In this document: positions 11,125 to 22,617 of the stretch, piece after piece
Numbering within the stretch: the first letter of the stretch is position 1
How the letters are laid out: every line of letters starts with the position of its first letter
Assembly: GCF_000740895.1 (NCBI RefSeq)
Contig: NC_025261.1
Span: forward strand, 372,001-436,000
DNA from: Theileria orientalis strain Shintoku
Taxonomy: Eukaryota; Apicomplexa; Aconoidasida; Piroplasmida; Theileriidae
DNA: 64,000 bases
Reading direction: 5' to 3'
The notes under the pieces: generated by a model
What the model was told of the DNA's origin: nothing
The model's input: only the letters and a program-made list of their open reading frames with translations
Databases searched by the model: none
Position numbers and translations under genes: made by a program

Positions 11125-11264
11125 ATTTATCCGAATGATCCAATAAAACGTAAAATTTGATATAATACGGTTACACCGGGTCTTTGTGTAATTATTGTGC
11201 CATAACAAAAAATTGGGAGAAACTATCCTGTTATTCAGTTTTAATGTTTTTATAAATTTTAAAT
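11125..11264. promoter_or_regulatory. Short bidirectional upstream region, TOP1 / bromodomain gene
   Basis: 140 bp separates two divergent start codons, so both transcripts must start in or near it. It is AT-rich; no specific motif is recognised. Confidence 0.5.
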
Positions 11265-13674
11265 ATGGAATCGCAATTAAACTGGATGAAATACTGTCAA
11301 GACCATGTATGATTACATTTTATAAACTAGAGTTTTCCTTATTAATTCCTACCCGTTACATATTTTAAATAATTACTACTTGGAATATTTCCAATATTAT
11401 TTTATTGTCTATGCATTTCTATTTACTCCTTTTTAAAATTTATTTCAGATCATCAAGAGGATGAGGTCTGATCGGTATGGTTCACTTTTTTTAAACCCGG
11501 TTTTGGAGGCGAGCGATTCCATCATTCCAGCTTACGTGAAGGAGAATTATAGACTCGTAATAAAGAATCCCATGGACTATAAGACTGTCAAGGTAAGAAG
11601 ATATTAATCGTATACCTAAACGCGTCTAATATGTGCTTTAGAGCAAGCTGGAAAATGGAATGTACAGTAAACCTGAGGAGTTTTTCGACGACATGAAGCT
11701 CATCTACGACAACTGTATGAGATTTAACCCTCCGGTGGGAGCCAGTAAGTGGGCGCACGACGCGGCGATGTCCAACCTTAAAAAGTTCACTAAGATGTAA
11801 GCTGACACATTCTCATTTGCTTTAGGTGGGAGACTGCTTCCAAGACTGTTTACAGCTTGTACGAAAAGGACTGCAAGTCATTCTCGGAGTCAGGCGCCTT
11901 GGAGGAGACTTCGCAGGCTCCGAGCTCGGTTCCGAACGACTTTCAGGTGCCGATACTCAGCTCGACCAACTACCTGAACGAGAGTGACCTGAACAGCGCC
12001 CGAATGAACGAGACTTCAGAGGGGCCTTTATCGCCCAACGACAGCCTCAACCTGTTCTCGGATCCCCTGATCAACTCGCTGGACCTGCACTGTAACTTCA
12101 GCAACAACATAACGCCGAGGAACAAGTGGTCGTTCAGGCTTAACCTGCAGAGCATTCAGGAGTACAAGGTGAGGAACGGCTTCCTGAACCAGGCTCCAGA
12201 GATCAACAGTTTCTCCAATTATCTGGACCCTGTGCCGGTTCCGGTGCCCGTCCCGGTGGTTGCCCCTGAGGTCCCAATCGAGAACACTGCGAGCCCCGTG
12301 AACTTTGACGCCTATCAGTCCGACGTCATGAGCACAGTGCAGAGTTCAGTTGATGTCCAAAACTTCGGACCCTACAACGAGTCGGCCTTGAACACAGTGG
12401 ACGCGACGATGGAGTACGGAGCACTAGAACAGGACTCGTCGCCCTCATTCCCAGTCGAAGTGCCGGACATGCTGTCCAAGAACGACGACGGAGTGGTCTG
12501 CGTGAGCTTCTTCTCGCAGGGCGAGTGCAACCGCCTCTTCCCGAACTGCAACATCATCGGCATGAGCGCCGAGAAGCAGAACTACAACATCAGCGACGTG
12601 TCGATTCGCTACATTTACAACCAGCTCTACATGAACGACATTAACCTGAAGTTCGACCAGAAGAAGGAGGTGGCCCAGGACCCGCAGACGCTCGAGGAGG
12701 AGTACAGGCTGAAGGAAAACAGGAGCAAGGTCAAGATCAACTTCAGCAACATCAGGGACGCAAACAAGTACTACGGCCCGAACTCGGTGAACTATTACAA
12801 AAAATCAGACTTAAACGTGCCGCAGGGCACGGATGGCACTCAGCCTGGGGCCCAGAGGAAGCATCCTCGAGTGAACGTTTTCTACGGATCCGAAGACTCG
12901 GACGAAAATGGCCATCAGGCTGATATGTCCACAGGTCGCTTTACAAAACTGGTTAACAAGTTCGTGGGCAACGGCACTGGCGTTGATGCCAACCTGGCCA
13001 GCAGCCGGGGCGTGGGATCCGACGGCGGCAACGACGGAGACCGTGACGCGTACAGCAACGGTGTCGGCAGCGGCAAGGAGTTGCACTCGGCAGTGCCTCC
13101 CGAGCTCATGCCCGCCCCGGGCACGTATCGTCTCAAAGGGCCCCCGGGGGACGCATTGCCGCCCAGGGACGACGTCGTCGACCTCTTCATCGAGATCGAC
13201 TCGAACTCCATTCTCAACGTGTCCGAGGCTGAGGGGCTCCTGGAGCGCAACCTGTTCAGCAGAGTCGCCGTCAAGGGCCAGTTCTTCAAGATTTACGAGA
13301 AGCCGGACCTGTCGCTGCTCTGCGGCAACGACGGCTACTTCAAGCTCGACGAGTCCGGCTTCGTCTTCGAGGACGCAGACATGAAGCACATCCGCATCTT
13401 CTTCTTCAACTGCTCCAAGAGCAGGGTGCGCGTGTCGTGCAAGCGCTCCACGTTCACCGAGCTCGTGCTGCAGAACCGCTACAACTTTTCGCTCGTGAGC
13501 AACCTGCACAACGAGTTCAAGCTCGGCAACGTGTCGAACCTGCCCTTTTTCACCCTGCCCAACTCCACGCCCATTTGCTTTTCGAAGCAGCAGGACATTC
13601 TTTACCGGTTTCAGCAGATTCACAACTCCCTCCCCGTGAAGCTTTTGGCTTTGCACATCATTTCACCTCAGTGA
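11265..13674 (+). CDS. Bromodomain protein with long C-terminal extension
   Basis: Four exons (11265-11306, 11449-11592, 11642-11796, 11826-13674) join in phase to 729 residues. The bromodomain is encoded mainly by exons 2 and 3: the ZA region with IIPAYVKENYRLVIKNPMDY, then KLENGMYSKPEEFFDDM and the acetyl-lysine Asn context IYDNCMRFNP. Bromodomains read acetylated histone tails. The rest, about 620 residues, is unfamiliar: a Pro-Val run (PVPVPVPVPVV), a Gly/Asp-rich low-complexity segment around 13000-13090, and a globular-looking C-terminus rich in aromatic residues (FIEIDSNSIL... KIYEKPDLSLLCGNDGYFKL). The coding sequence is strongly biased to C or G in third position, which creates long antisense open frames that should be ignored. 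Confidence 0.88.
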
Positions 13675-13851
13675 CGGAGTAAAAAAGGAATATTTCCATA
13701 ATTTTAAGAATCTGCCGTTTATAATATGTAATATATTGTCATGTATGTGTGCATTTATTTACGTGCCCGTCTGAATATGTGTTTATGTGTAAGTGCCTGT
13801 GTATATGTGTGTATTGTCAACAGACTGGGTGTAGTTAAGAGATTACGAGGT

Positions 13852-16667
13852 CTACTTGAGGTGGTCCGATATGAACTTGACGAAGCGCCTGCAGTAGAAG
13901 TCCGGGTTAACGCAGGAGACGCCGAGGTGGTCGCGCGTCTGCACGACGCGCCAGGCGTGCTCCAGGCGCTTCACGAAGTCCCAGGGCGTCAGCAGGTCCA
14001 CGATGCCCACGTAGTAGATCCTGCTGTGGTCGGTGGCCATGATGCGGTGCTGGTCGCCCGGGCGCGGCTCCCGGTCCTCCTCCCAGTTGACCTGGTCGCG
14101 CGACTGGTCGCGGTAGTGTACGCCCAGGAGCAGCGAGTAGTCGAGCAGGTTCGAGTCGCGCAGGAACTCCACGTCCTTCTTCAGCGTCGCCATGAAGCCC
14201 TCCGTCTTCGGGCCCAGCAGCAGAGGCTCTGCCGCCCTGTCGAAGTCGACGTCCTTCAGCGCCACCGTCGGGTCCTTGAGCTCCGACGGGTGCAGCTCTC
14301 TGCCCACCCAGCTTCCCTTGAGGTCGAACCTTCTGTGTACGCTAACTTGCGAGTAGAATACGTTGTTCATCACGACAAAGTAGGTCTTCTTCGTCGCCGC
14401 CGAGTGCCCGTGGTGCCCTGCGCGTCCCGCGTCCGTCGCCACGTTCGTTATGCTGAATAGTCCGTAGAACCTCGTCAGGATCGAGGTCGGCGCCTCCTTC
14501 AGGTGCGCGTAGTATCTCTTGAGCCACCTCTTCACGAACTTCGCGCACGCCTTCGTGACCGTCTTCAGGATCAGTTTTCCGTTGATTGTGTAGTAGAACA
14601 GCGCCCCGCTCTTGCCCTCCGAGACCAGCTCCGACATCGTGCTCAGGTTTCCCAGGACCATGCTGCCCACGATCTGCTCCGGACTTACTGAGTCCGTGTA
14701 GTCCTTTTCGCTGATCCCTGAGATCTTTCTTATTTGTCTGAAGACCATTGGTGCGTACTCCTTAAATATGACTCTCGACTTCACTGCGTCGTTGAACTGT
14801 CTTCCTCCCTGCTGCGTTCCTATGTCGTTCAGGTTATCCTTGTAGAACCTTGTGAACCTAAAGTCCATGTCGCTCGTCAGGAGGTTACTGTTACTCATGT
14901 TGCTCAGTATCAGGCGGCTGCTGCTACTTATCTCTCTGTTTTCTCTTTCTCCTCCTTCCTGCTCTGCTTCTTTCGCGTCCTCCAGGTTAAATACGCTTAT
15001 GCTACTGTACGAGTTTTCCTTGTTGACGTGGTTCCCTTCTTGGTTATTCGTGTTCTCCGGCTTACTCAGTTCCTCCGTATTCGGTCTTATTCCCAGCTTT
15101 CCTTCCCAGCTATTGCTTCTATTCTTTCTTTCCAATTTCCCGTTTTGTCCTGACTCCAGCTTTCCTTCCTCTTCGTTTTTCTGATCCGATTCCGGTCTAC
15201 TTTCCGGCTTCACTTCTTCCTTGTTTCCAGCTGCATAATTTCGGTTAAACCTTCTGCTCTTCTGCGTGTGCTTGTAGTACTCCGAGAGGCTGTTGAAATT
15301 AAGTGACGGGTACTGCGGCGTCCTCACGTACATGTTAACGTTGAGTCCCTGCACGTTTTCCGTGATGTCGAAGCACAGTTTAATGCTGTAGTCGTCTTCT
15401 CTCAGCTCCGACTCCTGCTGCGAGTACACGTACCTCGCTGCTATTGAGAGTCCTATCATCATGTTAACCACGTTGTTCCAACTTTCGTGTCCGAAGTGCA
15501 CGCTAAGCCCTCTCTTCGCCTCCGCGTTATTCATCCACTTATACACGTTTTTCCTCTTCATCTTCGTTCTGTTGATGTACCCGAACGTGCTTGCGTTAAT
15601 TCTCTGCAGGAACATGTTTACTCCCTTGTAGCTGCTGCTCACTGTCTCCACTGCGTACTGCGATAGTGATATTCCCAGGAACTCCAGGAACTCACTGCTT
15701 TCGCACACTGCGTCGACGTAGTCTGACTGCGTCAGTCTCTTGATTCCTTCCTTCGACACTGAGGCGTACTTTTGGAATATTTTTAGGATCTTGTCGTTGC
15801 TGTAGTACTGCGGCTCTCTGCACACCAGCAGCGCCTTCGTCAGTGCGATGTCGTTCACGAAGTCCACGAACTCTCCAAACTGTATTCCTTCCTCTTCTTC
15901 CTCCTCCTCTTCTCGCTTCCCCTTTTCTGAGCCCATGTCCGTGATTGAGGACAGTATCTTCGTCGTGTTTATGATACTCTGCGTCGTCATTCTAATGAAT
16001 CCCAGTGACGACGACGACAGTTGTGAGCGCTCCTTCGTCTTCAGATCTTCGCTTCCCTGCTTCTCTAGCTCATTTTGCTGTGAGTGTTCCTCTTGTTCCT
16101 TTTCTCTTTCTCTGTTCTCCGATCTCTCATTACCTGATTCAAGTCTTCTCGTCGTTACTTCTCCTGACTTTGACTCCATACCGCTCAACTCCAGCGATCC
16201 TATTATTGAGTTTGGCAGGTTTTGTGGGTTCGGGTGTATGATTCTGTAGCTCAGCGCCAGCTTCTTCTCCTCCTTCCCTCTCGTCATCACCAGCAGTGAG
16301 GACGAGAACTCCACGAAGTCCAGGTATTCGTCATTGTTCAGGTCGAACGCTCTGAACATTCTTTCTGCCAGGAGTCTTCCGATAGTTCCAAAGAGCCCCA
16401 GGCATTCTTGAAAGTTGTACAGCGTCAGCCTCCCCGTCGGTGCCAGCGCTCGGAACCTAAAACAGCGTCAGATCTACTTCGACTTTCCAATATAACTAGA
16501 TTCTCCTTCACACTATCCCTTATTTTTATCTATTTCACTTACTTGTTGTATATTAACTGTGCTTCTTCCTGTGAACATTCTATCGTCTCGTTTAGAAGCC
16601 TGAAATACTCGCTTGGTAGCTTTGGGAGCAGGTTTTCCCTTCTTACTCCGCAAACAGGAACCCTCAT
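13852..16667 (-). CDS. Phosphatidylinositol-4-phosphate 5-kinase with N-terminal EF-hand (NCS-like) region
   Basis: Two exons (16667-16543, 16456-13852) give 909 residues. The first 120 or so look like a neuronal-calcium-sensor module: LPSEYFRLLNETI, then an EF-hand loop FRAFDLNNDEYLDFVEF. A long Ser/Glu/Lys-rich linker follows. The C-terminal third is the PIP kinase domain: ALFYYTINGKLILKT, FVVMNNVF, RRFDLKGSWVGR, DLNF-like region KDVDFDR, NLLDYSLLLGVH and IYYVGIVDLLTPWD, covering nucleotide and catalytic motifs. The enzyme makes PI(4,5)P2, which controls secretion and calcium signalling at the plasma membrane. The same NCS-kinase fusion is known from Plasmodium PIP5K; calcium control here is inferred. 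It is convergent with the bromodomain gene (177 bp apart). Confidence 0.92.
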
Positions 16668-17277
16668 TCTATTTATATATGTACATTGTATATATATTTA
16701 TTTTTCATTCGATAAAACATTAGTTTCGTGCTTTTCCCCTTCACTACTCCTAATTATATCACAATATAATATATTACTTTACAGTTGCTTTTTTACACTA
16801 ATCTATGATCTATTTGTGACCATATATTCTTGGATGTTTGCTAATTTACACTTTAATGATAAACATAATTATATTTTATATTTTATTCAAATTAAGACGT
16901 ATAAGCTATGCTTCTGACACATATATCGTGTTTTTTTTAATATTTTTGTTTGTTTGTGATAGATTTGCTTATATTTCGTCGATGTGCTGCATTGGAATAT
17001 TATGTGAAATGGCTCACTACCACTACACAGATTCATCTATCCATTGGGTTCCATTTTTTCCATTTTATTATGTTTTATCTTTTTGTTCTGCAGGTTTACT
17101 ATTTTAATTTTTATTTATTTTATAGAAGAACTCATCCATTATCATATTTTCCTTTCTGATCCTCACTGGATTCACAGATTCGCGTTTATCTAGGCTTAAA
17201 TACTAATATTATTAAATTTATATCTTATATTTCTTTTATTTTATTTTATTTTTCCGATTTGTTACAACACCCTTCAT
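16668..17277. other. AT-rich intergenic region
   Basis: About 610 bp between the RPN11 stop and the PIP5K start, both minus strand. T-rich open frames on the plus strand look like composition effects. Nothing else is seen. Confidence 0.5.
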
Positions 17278-18532
17278 TTATAGCATTTCTATTGCTAGCA
17301 TTGTGCTGAACGAGTTGAGTGTGTTGTTTGCCAGCAGTGTTGACACGCTGTTTTCTATATGTCTTTTTGCGTCCAGCTTTCCTACGTTTGCCACCACTAG
17401 CTCTTCTGGTGTGCAGCTCATTTCCTTTTTTATCGTCTGGTTATACTTTTCGCACAGGTCTCTTATCTCGGTCACTAGGTCGCTGTTTTCCTTCTGGCTC
17501 TCCATGAAGTCCTATTTGTATTTTAATTTTATTCTAATTTTTTATTTTACTGTACCTGTATTTCCAGGTCTTTTGTCCATCTGTTTTTCCTAAAGTTCAG
17601 TAACATTTGGCTTTCCAGTGGCGTTTTTCTGTAGTTGATTACGATACTGTAGTAATTCCTGTTAAGCCCGTGCACCAGTGCTATTATTGTTGGCTTCTGT
17701 AGGTGTCCGATATTACTCGTTGTTTGCCTCGGTTCATGTCCTAAATCACATCATTCATTACTTCATCTAATTTTTACTTATATATATGACTTTATATTTG
17801 TATCACTTTGTGTATTTCTATCAACTAATGTGTGTATTAACGTGTGTTACCTAGCATTATAACGTGCGGGCTTATTAGCCTGAAGCAGTCTATCACCACC
17901 TTCCCCTTCACTGACTGTATTGGATCAATCACTACTCCTACTGCTCTAGGGTTTAACTGTTCAAAGCTCTGCTGCGTGTTAACGTCGGTTCCTAAACAAC
18001 TTTATACACCTCAACTTTCGTACCTGAAAACCAACATCCGAACCCTGGGTGTGAGTGGTACCATCCTACCACGACTTCCGGTCTTCCTGTTCTCTTCAGC
18101 ATATCTTTCATTTCCGTTTGGTATACTGGGTCCACTGCCTCAACGCTCACGCTGTTTCCTATATTTTATATTCACAGTTTCCGGTGTTTACCTGACTGCG
18201 GCATTGAGAATACGTCCACAACTCTAATTGTATAATCGTCTATAAAGTCTCCTAGCATCAGACCCATGACTTCCATCGGTACTCCCGCCTAAATAATATT
18301 GTATGGGTTGTAAAGCATATTTTATATGCCATGTGTTGTAGTTAGTGTGAATTTTGTTGATTAGCTGATCAAGCATTGATAATACCCTTCCGTGTCTCAA
18401 CATTTTTAGCAAGGCCAATGAGGAGATGTATACTTGCTCCGATGTGTCTGCGACCGGGCCCATACCCTGCATATTTCTCATGCCTCCGAAGGAGTTGAAC
18501 AGGCCTCCGAACGACCTTGCCGAATCCGCCAT
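17278..18532 (-). CDS. RPN11: 26S proteasome lid deubiquitinase RPN11 (PSMD14)
   Basis: At least five exons on the minus strand. RPN11 is the JAMM metalloprotease that removes ubiquitin chains as substrates enter the proteasome. ATG 18532 begins [12 protein letters not shown]; the first exon has the near-invariant [20 protein letters not shown]. After splicing, [15 protein letters not shown] follows, then an exon around 18040-18075 with [14 protein letters not shown], the JAMM zinc site (H-x-H). An exon near 17640-17740 contains [18 protein letters not shown] sequence on the minus strand, and the last exon ([10 protein letters not shown]... [19 protein letters not shown]) is the family C-terminus. 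All catalytic ligands visible are intact. Confidence 0.93.
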
Positions 18533-18725
18533 ATATATACACTCAGCGAGTACTTATTTATATTATGTTTATTAAGTAGAAGATGTTTAAATTATAATTA
18601 AAATGTTCAACGTGGATGGATATATGTTATGTGTACTCTCTAAGTATGTGGCACTATATTCGAATGATTTTATTCTTTGCGTGTTCGTTATTTAATATAT
18701 TTTATAAACTCACGTATAAAACTTC

Positions 18726-19169
18726 ATGAAAAGTGATTTCATCAATGGAATTGTAAAATATAACTGTTTCTTTAAATTCAGGCCCATTAACACATTATCT
18801 AAATCATCATCTGTAATCCATCCCAGGAACTTCACAACAGCTGAAGAAAACACTGGTTTGGACCGAAAGGATTATTACAAGGAGCTTGTGGAAAAGAGTG
18901 AAAAGATTTTGCAGAAGTTGACCGTTGACGAGGCCGAGTTGTTGCAAAACAAAGACGTCGTTGTGTATACCAGGAACAGAACCTGTGGAAAGTGCAACAG
19001 AAACGTTAAAGTTTCCACCCCGGAGTTCGTAGAGGACGCTTGTGCGGATTCCTGGAGGTATTTCCACAATTTCTCCTACGTCCCCAACTGTCCACTGTTC
19101 GGAATTATGAAGTTTGTCAAGTACGGCAAGCTCAGAACTGAACAGAAGGTTTCGATTTCGGATCGCTAA
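18726..19169 (+). CDS. Small Cys-containing protein, probably mitochondrial, unknown function
   Basis: Single exon, 147 residues. The first 40 or so residues (MKSDFINGIVKYN... HPRNFTTAEE) are basic and Ser/Thr-rich, compatible with a mitochondrial presequence. The middle is a helical Lys/Glu segment (DYYKELVEKSEKIL), followed by a compact region with RTCGKCNRN, a later C in EDACADSW, and VPNCPLF, which might bind metal. I do not recognise the family. It is divergent from RPN11 (about 190 bp apart) and followed 70 bp later by TFIIB. Confidence 0.75.
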   Translation: MKSDFINGIVKYNCFFKFRPINTLSKSSSVIHPRNFTTAEENTGLDRKDYYKELVEKSEKILQKLTVDEAELLQNKDVVVYTRNRTCGKCNRNVKVSTPEFVEDACADSWRYFHNFSYVPNCPLFGIMKFVKYGKLRTEQKVSISDR

Positions 19170-19240
19170 GCACTGTATAGATTCGTATATATTTTGTTTC
19201 TTGTCTGTAACATAAACGTGCCTTTGCTGCTGTTTTTACC

Positions 19241-20260
19241 ATGGTTGCTCTCAATCGACACTCATCCAACAGGACCATTTCTTGCTCTGCCTGCAAGGAG
19301 GCCTCAGTGGTCGTGGTGGACCACGTTGAGGGGAACCAGCTCTGTCTGAACTGCGGCCGCGTTTTGGAGGACGTGCTCATTTCGGAGCAGCAGGAGTGGC
19401 GCAATTTCAACACTGAGTCGCTCGGACAGGCGGGCGCCGAGAAGAGCAGGGTGGGCGAGGTCAACGACGTCTGGCTCGACGCCACCAGCAGCACCACCTT
19501 CATCGGGGGCTCCAAGAAGATGCAGCAGCTCCAGAACCTCATGAGCAACTTCGAGTCCTCGGACAGGTCGCTCAAAACCAGCTTCGGCATCCTTAGGACC
19601 ATCTGCGACTCCATGAACATTCGGGAGCAGGTGATCGAGCGCTCGAAGGAGATTCTCAAGGAGCTGAACCAGCTGGGCCACCTGAAATCGCGCTGCAACT
19701 CCCTGAACATTCTGGCAGTCATATACTTGGCTCTGCGCGAGAGCTCGGTTTCCCGGTCGCTCAGGGAGCTCGCCATTTACGATCGCAACTTGACGGTGAA
19801 GGACCTGGGCAGGGCCATCAACAGGCTCAAGAAGGTGCTCCCGAACCGCGGCAACGCGCCGACCGAGGACGTTTCTCAGCTCATCCCCAGGTTCTGCTCG
19901 AAGCTCAACCTCACCAACGAGATCATTACGCTGTGCGAGACTGTTGCCTACCGGAGCTCGCTCCTCCTCACCTCAGCCCACAGGACCACGTCCATCGCCG
20001 CCGGCATCATCTACATGGTCACGCACCTTCTTCTGGGCCGGAGTTCCCCCGTCACCATGAGTGACATTGGCGAGGTTTGCGGCGCCAGCGTAGGCACCAT
20101 TAAGAACACGCAGAAGGAGCTCTGGGCCCTTCGGGAGAAGCTGTTTCCGCAGAAGTACGCGCACCTCCTGGGCCTGTCGACTTCCTCGGCCGCCGCCTCT
20201 GACAAGGCTGAGCAGCCGCCTGTGCGGAGTCTCCTGAGCTCCCATTTTAATAACTTTTAA
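19241..20260 (+). CDS. TFIIB: Transcription initiation factor TFIIB
   Basis: Single exon, 339 residues. TFIIB bridges TBP and RNA polymerase II at promoters. The N-terminal zinc ribbon is seen as CSACKEA and CLNCGRVLED, then the B-reader/linker region EWRNFN. Two cyclin repeats follow: the first around residues 100-190 (RSKEILKEL, SLNILAVIYLALRE, SVSRSLRELA), the second around 215-310 (LIPRFCSKLNL, SIAAGIIYMVTHLL, SDIGEVCGASVGTIKNT). Length matches the family. The coding sequence is GC-rich relative to its surroundings. It is convergent with AK6. Confidence 0.95.
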   Translation: MVALNRHSSNRTISCSACKEASVVVVDHVEGNQLCLNCGRVLEDVLISEQQEWRNFNTESLGQAGAEKSRVGEVNDVWLDATSSTTFIGGSKKMQQLQNLMSNFESSDRSLKTSFGILRTICDSMNIREQVIERSKEILKELNQLGHLKSRCNSLNILAVIYLALRESSVSRSLRELAIYDRNLTVKDLGRAINRLKKVLPNRGNAPTEDVSQLIPRFCSKLNLTNEIITLCETVAYRSSLLLTSAHRTTSIAAGIIYMVTHLLLGRSSPVTMSDIGEVCGASVGTIKNTQKELWALREKLFPQKYAHLLGLSTSSAAASDKAEQPPVRSLLSSHFNNF

Positions 20261-20319
20261 TTCATAAATCTGCTGAGTTTTCGTGCTCCCCTGTTCTATG
20301 CATGAAATTCTCAAATACA

Positions 20320-20868
20320 TTAGGTGTTACAAAAATAATTTACAAGCAGCTGTGCGTTGTTTTCCAGGTCCTCCTCGGTGTTCGAGTCCAGCCTCTCCAC
20401 CTTGCCCCGGTCAAACACCTCGTACGAATCGAACAAACACGTTTGAAATATTTCGCACTGGACGTTTTCCTTTATCTTATTCTCGGAGTATTTCCGATCT
20501 TCCAGCCTCTTTCTCAGGACGTCGATTTCAGTCAAAAGGACGTATACCCTGTCAAAGTCGCCATCTTCAAAGAACTCTGAGCTGTGGAACTCTATGAGGA
20601 GGCCGCCCCTTGCAAAGTCGACTTTTTGCAGCTCCTGATCTAATAACTCCTCGTCGTACACTGAGCAGTCCATCTCGTTGTCCCACTCGCTGTACAGTTT
20701 CTTGTCCCTTATAAGGTCTGCGATATTAAGATGTGTAATATTTAAGTCTTTTGAAGAATCCTTCTGGGATACCTCCCCTAGTTTTTCTAGGACTTTTTGG
20801 CATAGTGTAGTCTTGCCGCAGCCAGGAGTTCCTAAGACTAAAACGTTAGGAATCCTTTTATTAGACAT
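20320..20868 (-). CDS. AK6: Adenylate kinase isoenzyme 6 (Fap7/hCINAP)
   Basis: Single exon; I choose the start at MSNKRIPNVLVLG, since the frame upstream is AT-rich, giving about 182 residues, the usual size. The Walker A motif is GTPGCGKTTL. Other family marks are LNIADLIRD, LLIEFHSSEFF (normally the nucleotide-binding 'DYH' element) and VQCEIFQTC. AK6 proteins are nuclear NTPases with weak adenylate kinase activity that act in the last cleavage of 18S rRNA precursor; that role is family knowledge. Confidence 0.92.
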   Translation of the reverse strand: MSNKRIPNVLVLGTPGCGKTTLCQKVLEKLGEVSQKDSSKDLNITHLNIADLIRDKKLYSEWDNEMDCSVYDEELLDQELQKVDFARGGLLIEFHSSEFFEDGDFDRVYVLLTEIDVLRKRLEDRKYSENKIKENVQCEIFQTCLFDSYEVFDRGKVERLDSNTEEDLENNAQLLVNYFCNT

Positions 20869-21014
20869 ATTAAAATAGGTAATTGTGGCACATATTATCA
20901 AAAATAATTAAGTTTTGAAAAGTTTGTTGTGTATTTCCAACGGTGGAAGGCATTGGGTATGTGCATCCTTAATTTAAATATAAGTCTTTTCTGTATCTTA
21001 TATATGTGTTTTAT

Positions 21015-22540
21015 ATGTTAGGGTTAAACAGTACTAGGGCTAGGCACCTCGAAAATAGTCTTTCTCAATACTTCAAAATAAATTCGGCCACCCTCGGAAT
21101 CTCAACCTTCTTGAAATTCTATTTCCTGGCAAACAAAGTCTCCACAAACAACAGAGCATGGATTTCTCATCATTTTAGGGAGGTTTTGCGCTGGAAGCTG
21201 CTGATTGAGCACACCAGCTCGAAGCCTTTAACCTGGACTTCCATGATGAAGAACTATTTGATGGGTGATAGGTGGAGGTTAATGTCGAATAATAAGATGC
21301 TATCTCCACACATCAGATGTTCATTCCCGGAAGACCTGTTTAGTTTGATAGAAGATGAATATGGGCTTGAAAAGGCGATGGAAATTTGCAATGTGTTGAA
21401 CGAGGAGCCAGTTAGTTATCTGAGAGTCAACACTTTGAAAATTTCAAGAGATAAGGCATATAAATTCTTGCTTCATAAGGGTAAGTGTGATTGTACAGTA
21501 AATGATTAGAAGCACTAAATACACCGTTTGTTCCAGCCAATTTACACATAACATGTGCTTCAGGTGTGCCCGTTGAAAAGTGTTTTTTTTCAAACTCTGG
21601 CCTATTCGTTACAGATAAAAGGAAGTTGCTTGAATGTCCGGAATATAAAAACGGGATTGTGGAAATTCAAGATGAGTCAAGCCAGCTGATAGGGCAGAAC
21701 ATACATGTAACCATAGACTATATTCACATATAAACATGATTTTAGACACACCAGATTAACATATTCGTAATGTTTAGTGTAAAGAAGGACAACACGTGCT
21801 TGATTTTTGCTGCGGGACTGGTGGAAAATCACTCGTAATTGGCCCAAAGCTCGCAAACAAGGGGAGAATATACCTACATGACATTAATGATAATTATTTG
21901 TTGAAGGTTTGTTTATCCTAGTTCCTAGTAGAATAATTATTGTTTAGGCAAAAAAAAGAATGTTCAAAGCCGGAATTAGAAATTACTATATAATTGATAG
22001 GAACTTGGAGGACTTTAAAAAGTTTTATGGAAAGATGGATTATGTGAGTTGATAGAACCATATAGACGTCTAAATTTAGTTAGCATGGATTTTATACCAT
22101 TTTAGTCCTTTTAATGCTGATTATTCACCCGTTTAATAGTGTTTTATTCTATTAGGTTATTGTGGATGTGCCGTGCTCGGGGGTGGGAGCTTACAGAAGT
22201 AACCCCGACAGGAAATGGAGCTTCAGAACAGACCAAGTAGGGAATTTGTAGAAAATTTAGATAGTTTGGGTTGAAAACGTGATTGAAGTAACTCAATGTG
22301 TAGTTGACTAAATTGATTATGAACCAGAGGTCGATTGTGGAGCAGTCGATACCCTTTTTGAAAAAGGATGGGAAGCTCGTGTACATCACCTGTAGCATTT
22401 TTAAACGGGAGAATAACTTACAGGTGGATTTCTTCTCAAAAAAGTTTAATTTGGCTGTTGAGCAGCAAACACTACAACTCCCCGAATCTAGGGGAATGAA
22501 CGGGTACTATATGGCCACTTTAGTTAACAATTCCCTTTAA
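21015..22540 (+). CDS. RNA m5C methyltransferase, NSUN (RsmB/NOP2) family
   Basis: Seven exons with short introns; start at ATG 21015 (a GTG precedes it in frame). Joined protein shows SYLRVNTLK, then VPVEKCFF, VEIQDESSQLIGQ, SAM motif I as VLDFCCGTGGKSL, LHDINDNYL, the first catalytic Cys in VIVDVPCSGVGAYR, and the second in LVYITCSIFKREN. Both catalytic cysteines are intact. The enzyme methylates cytosine C5 in rRNA or tRNA; the substrate cannot be told from sequence. The order and spacing of motifs resemble NSUN5/NSUN4 more than NOP2, since there is no long N-terminal extension. Short tracts in introns near 21540 could allow alternative acceptors. Confidence 0.88.
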
Positions 22541-22617
22541 TGTGTAATATAGTTTTTAAATTTCATACATTTGGTTTGTTTCTATGATGCGTACTTTGTG
22601 GATTGTTGTTTTTTGAA

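Noticed and set aside
12811..13656. 281-codon antisense frame in the bromodomain gene
   Set aside because: It is a by-product of G/C-rich third positions in the real gene; its Val/Leu/Arg/Glu-rich composition is that of an antisense shadow.
13741..14460. 239-codon plus-strand frame over the PIP5K 3' end
   Set aside because: Antisense to conserved kinase motifs and strongly biased in composition.
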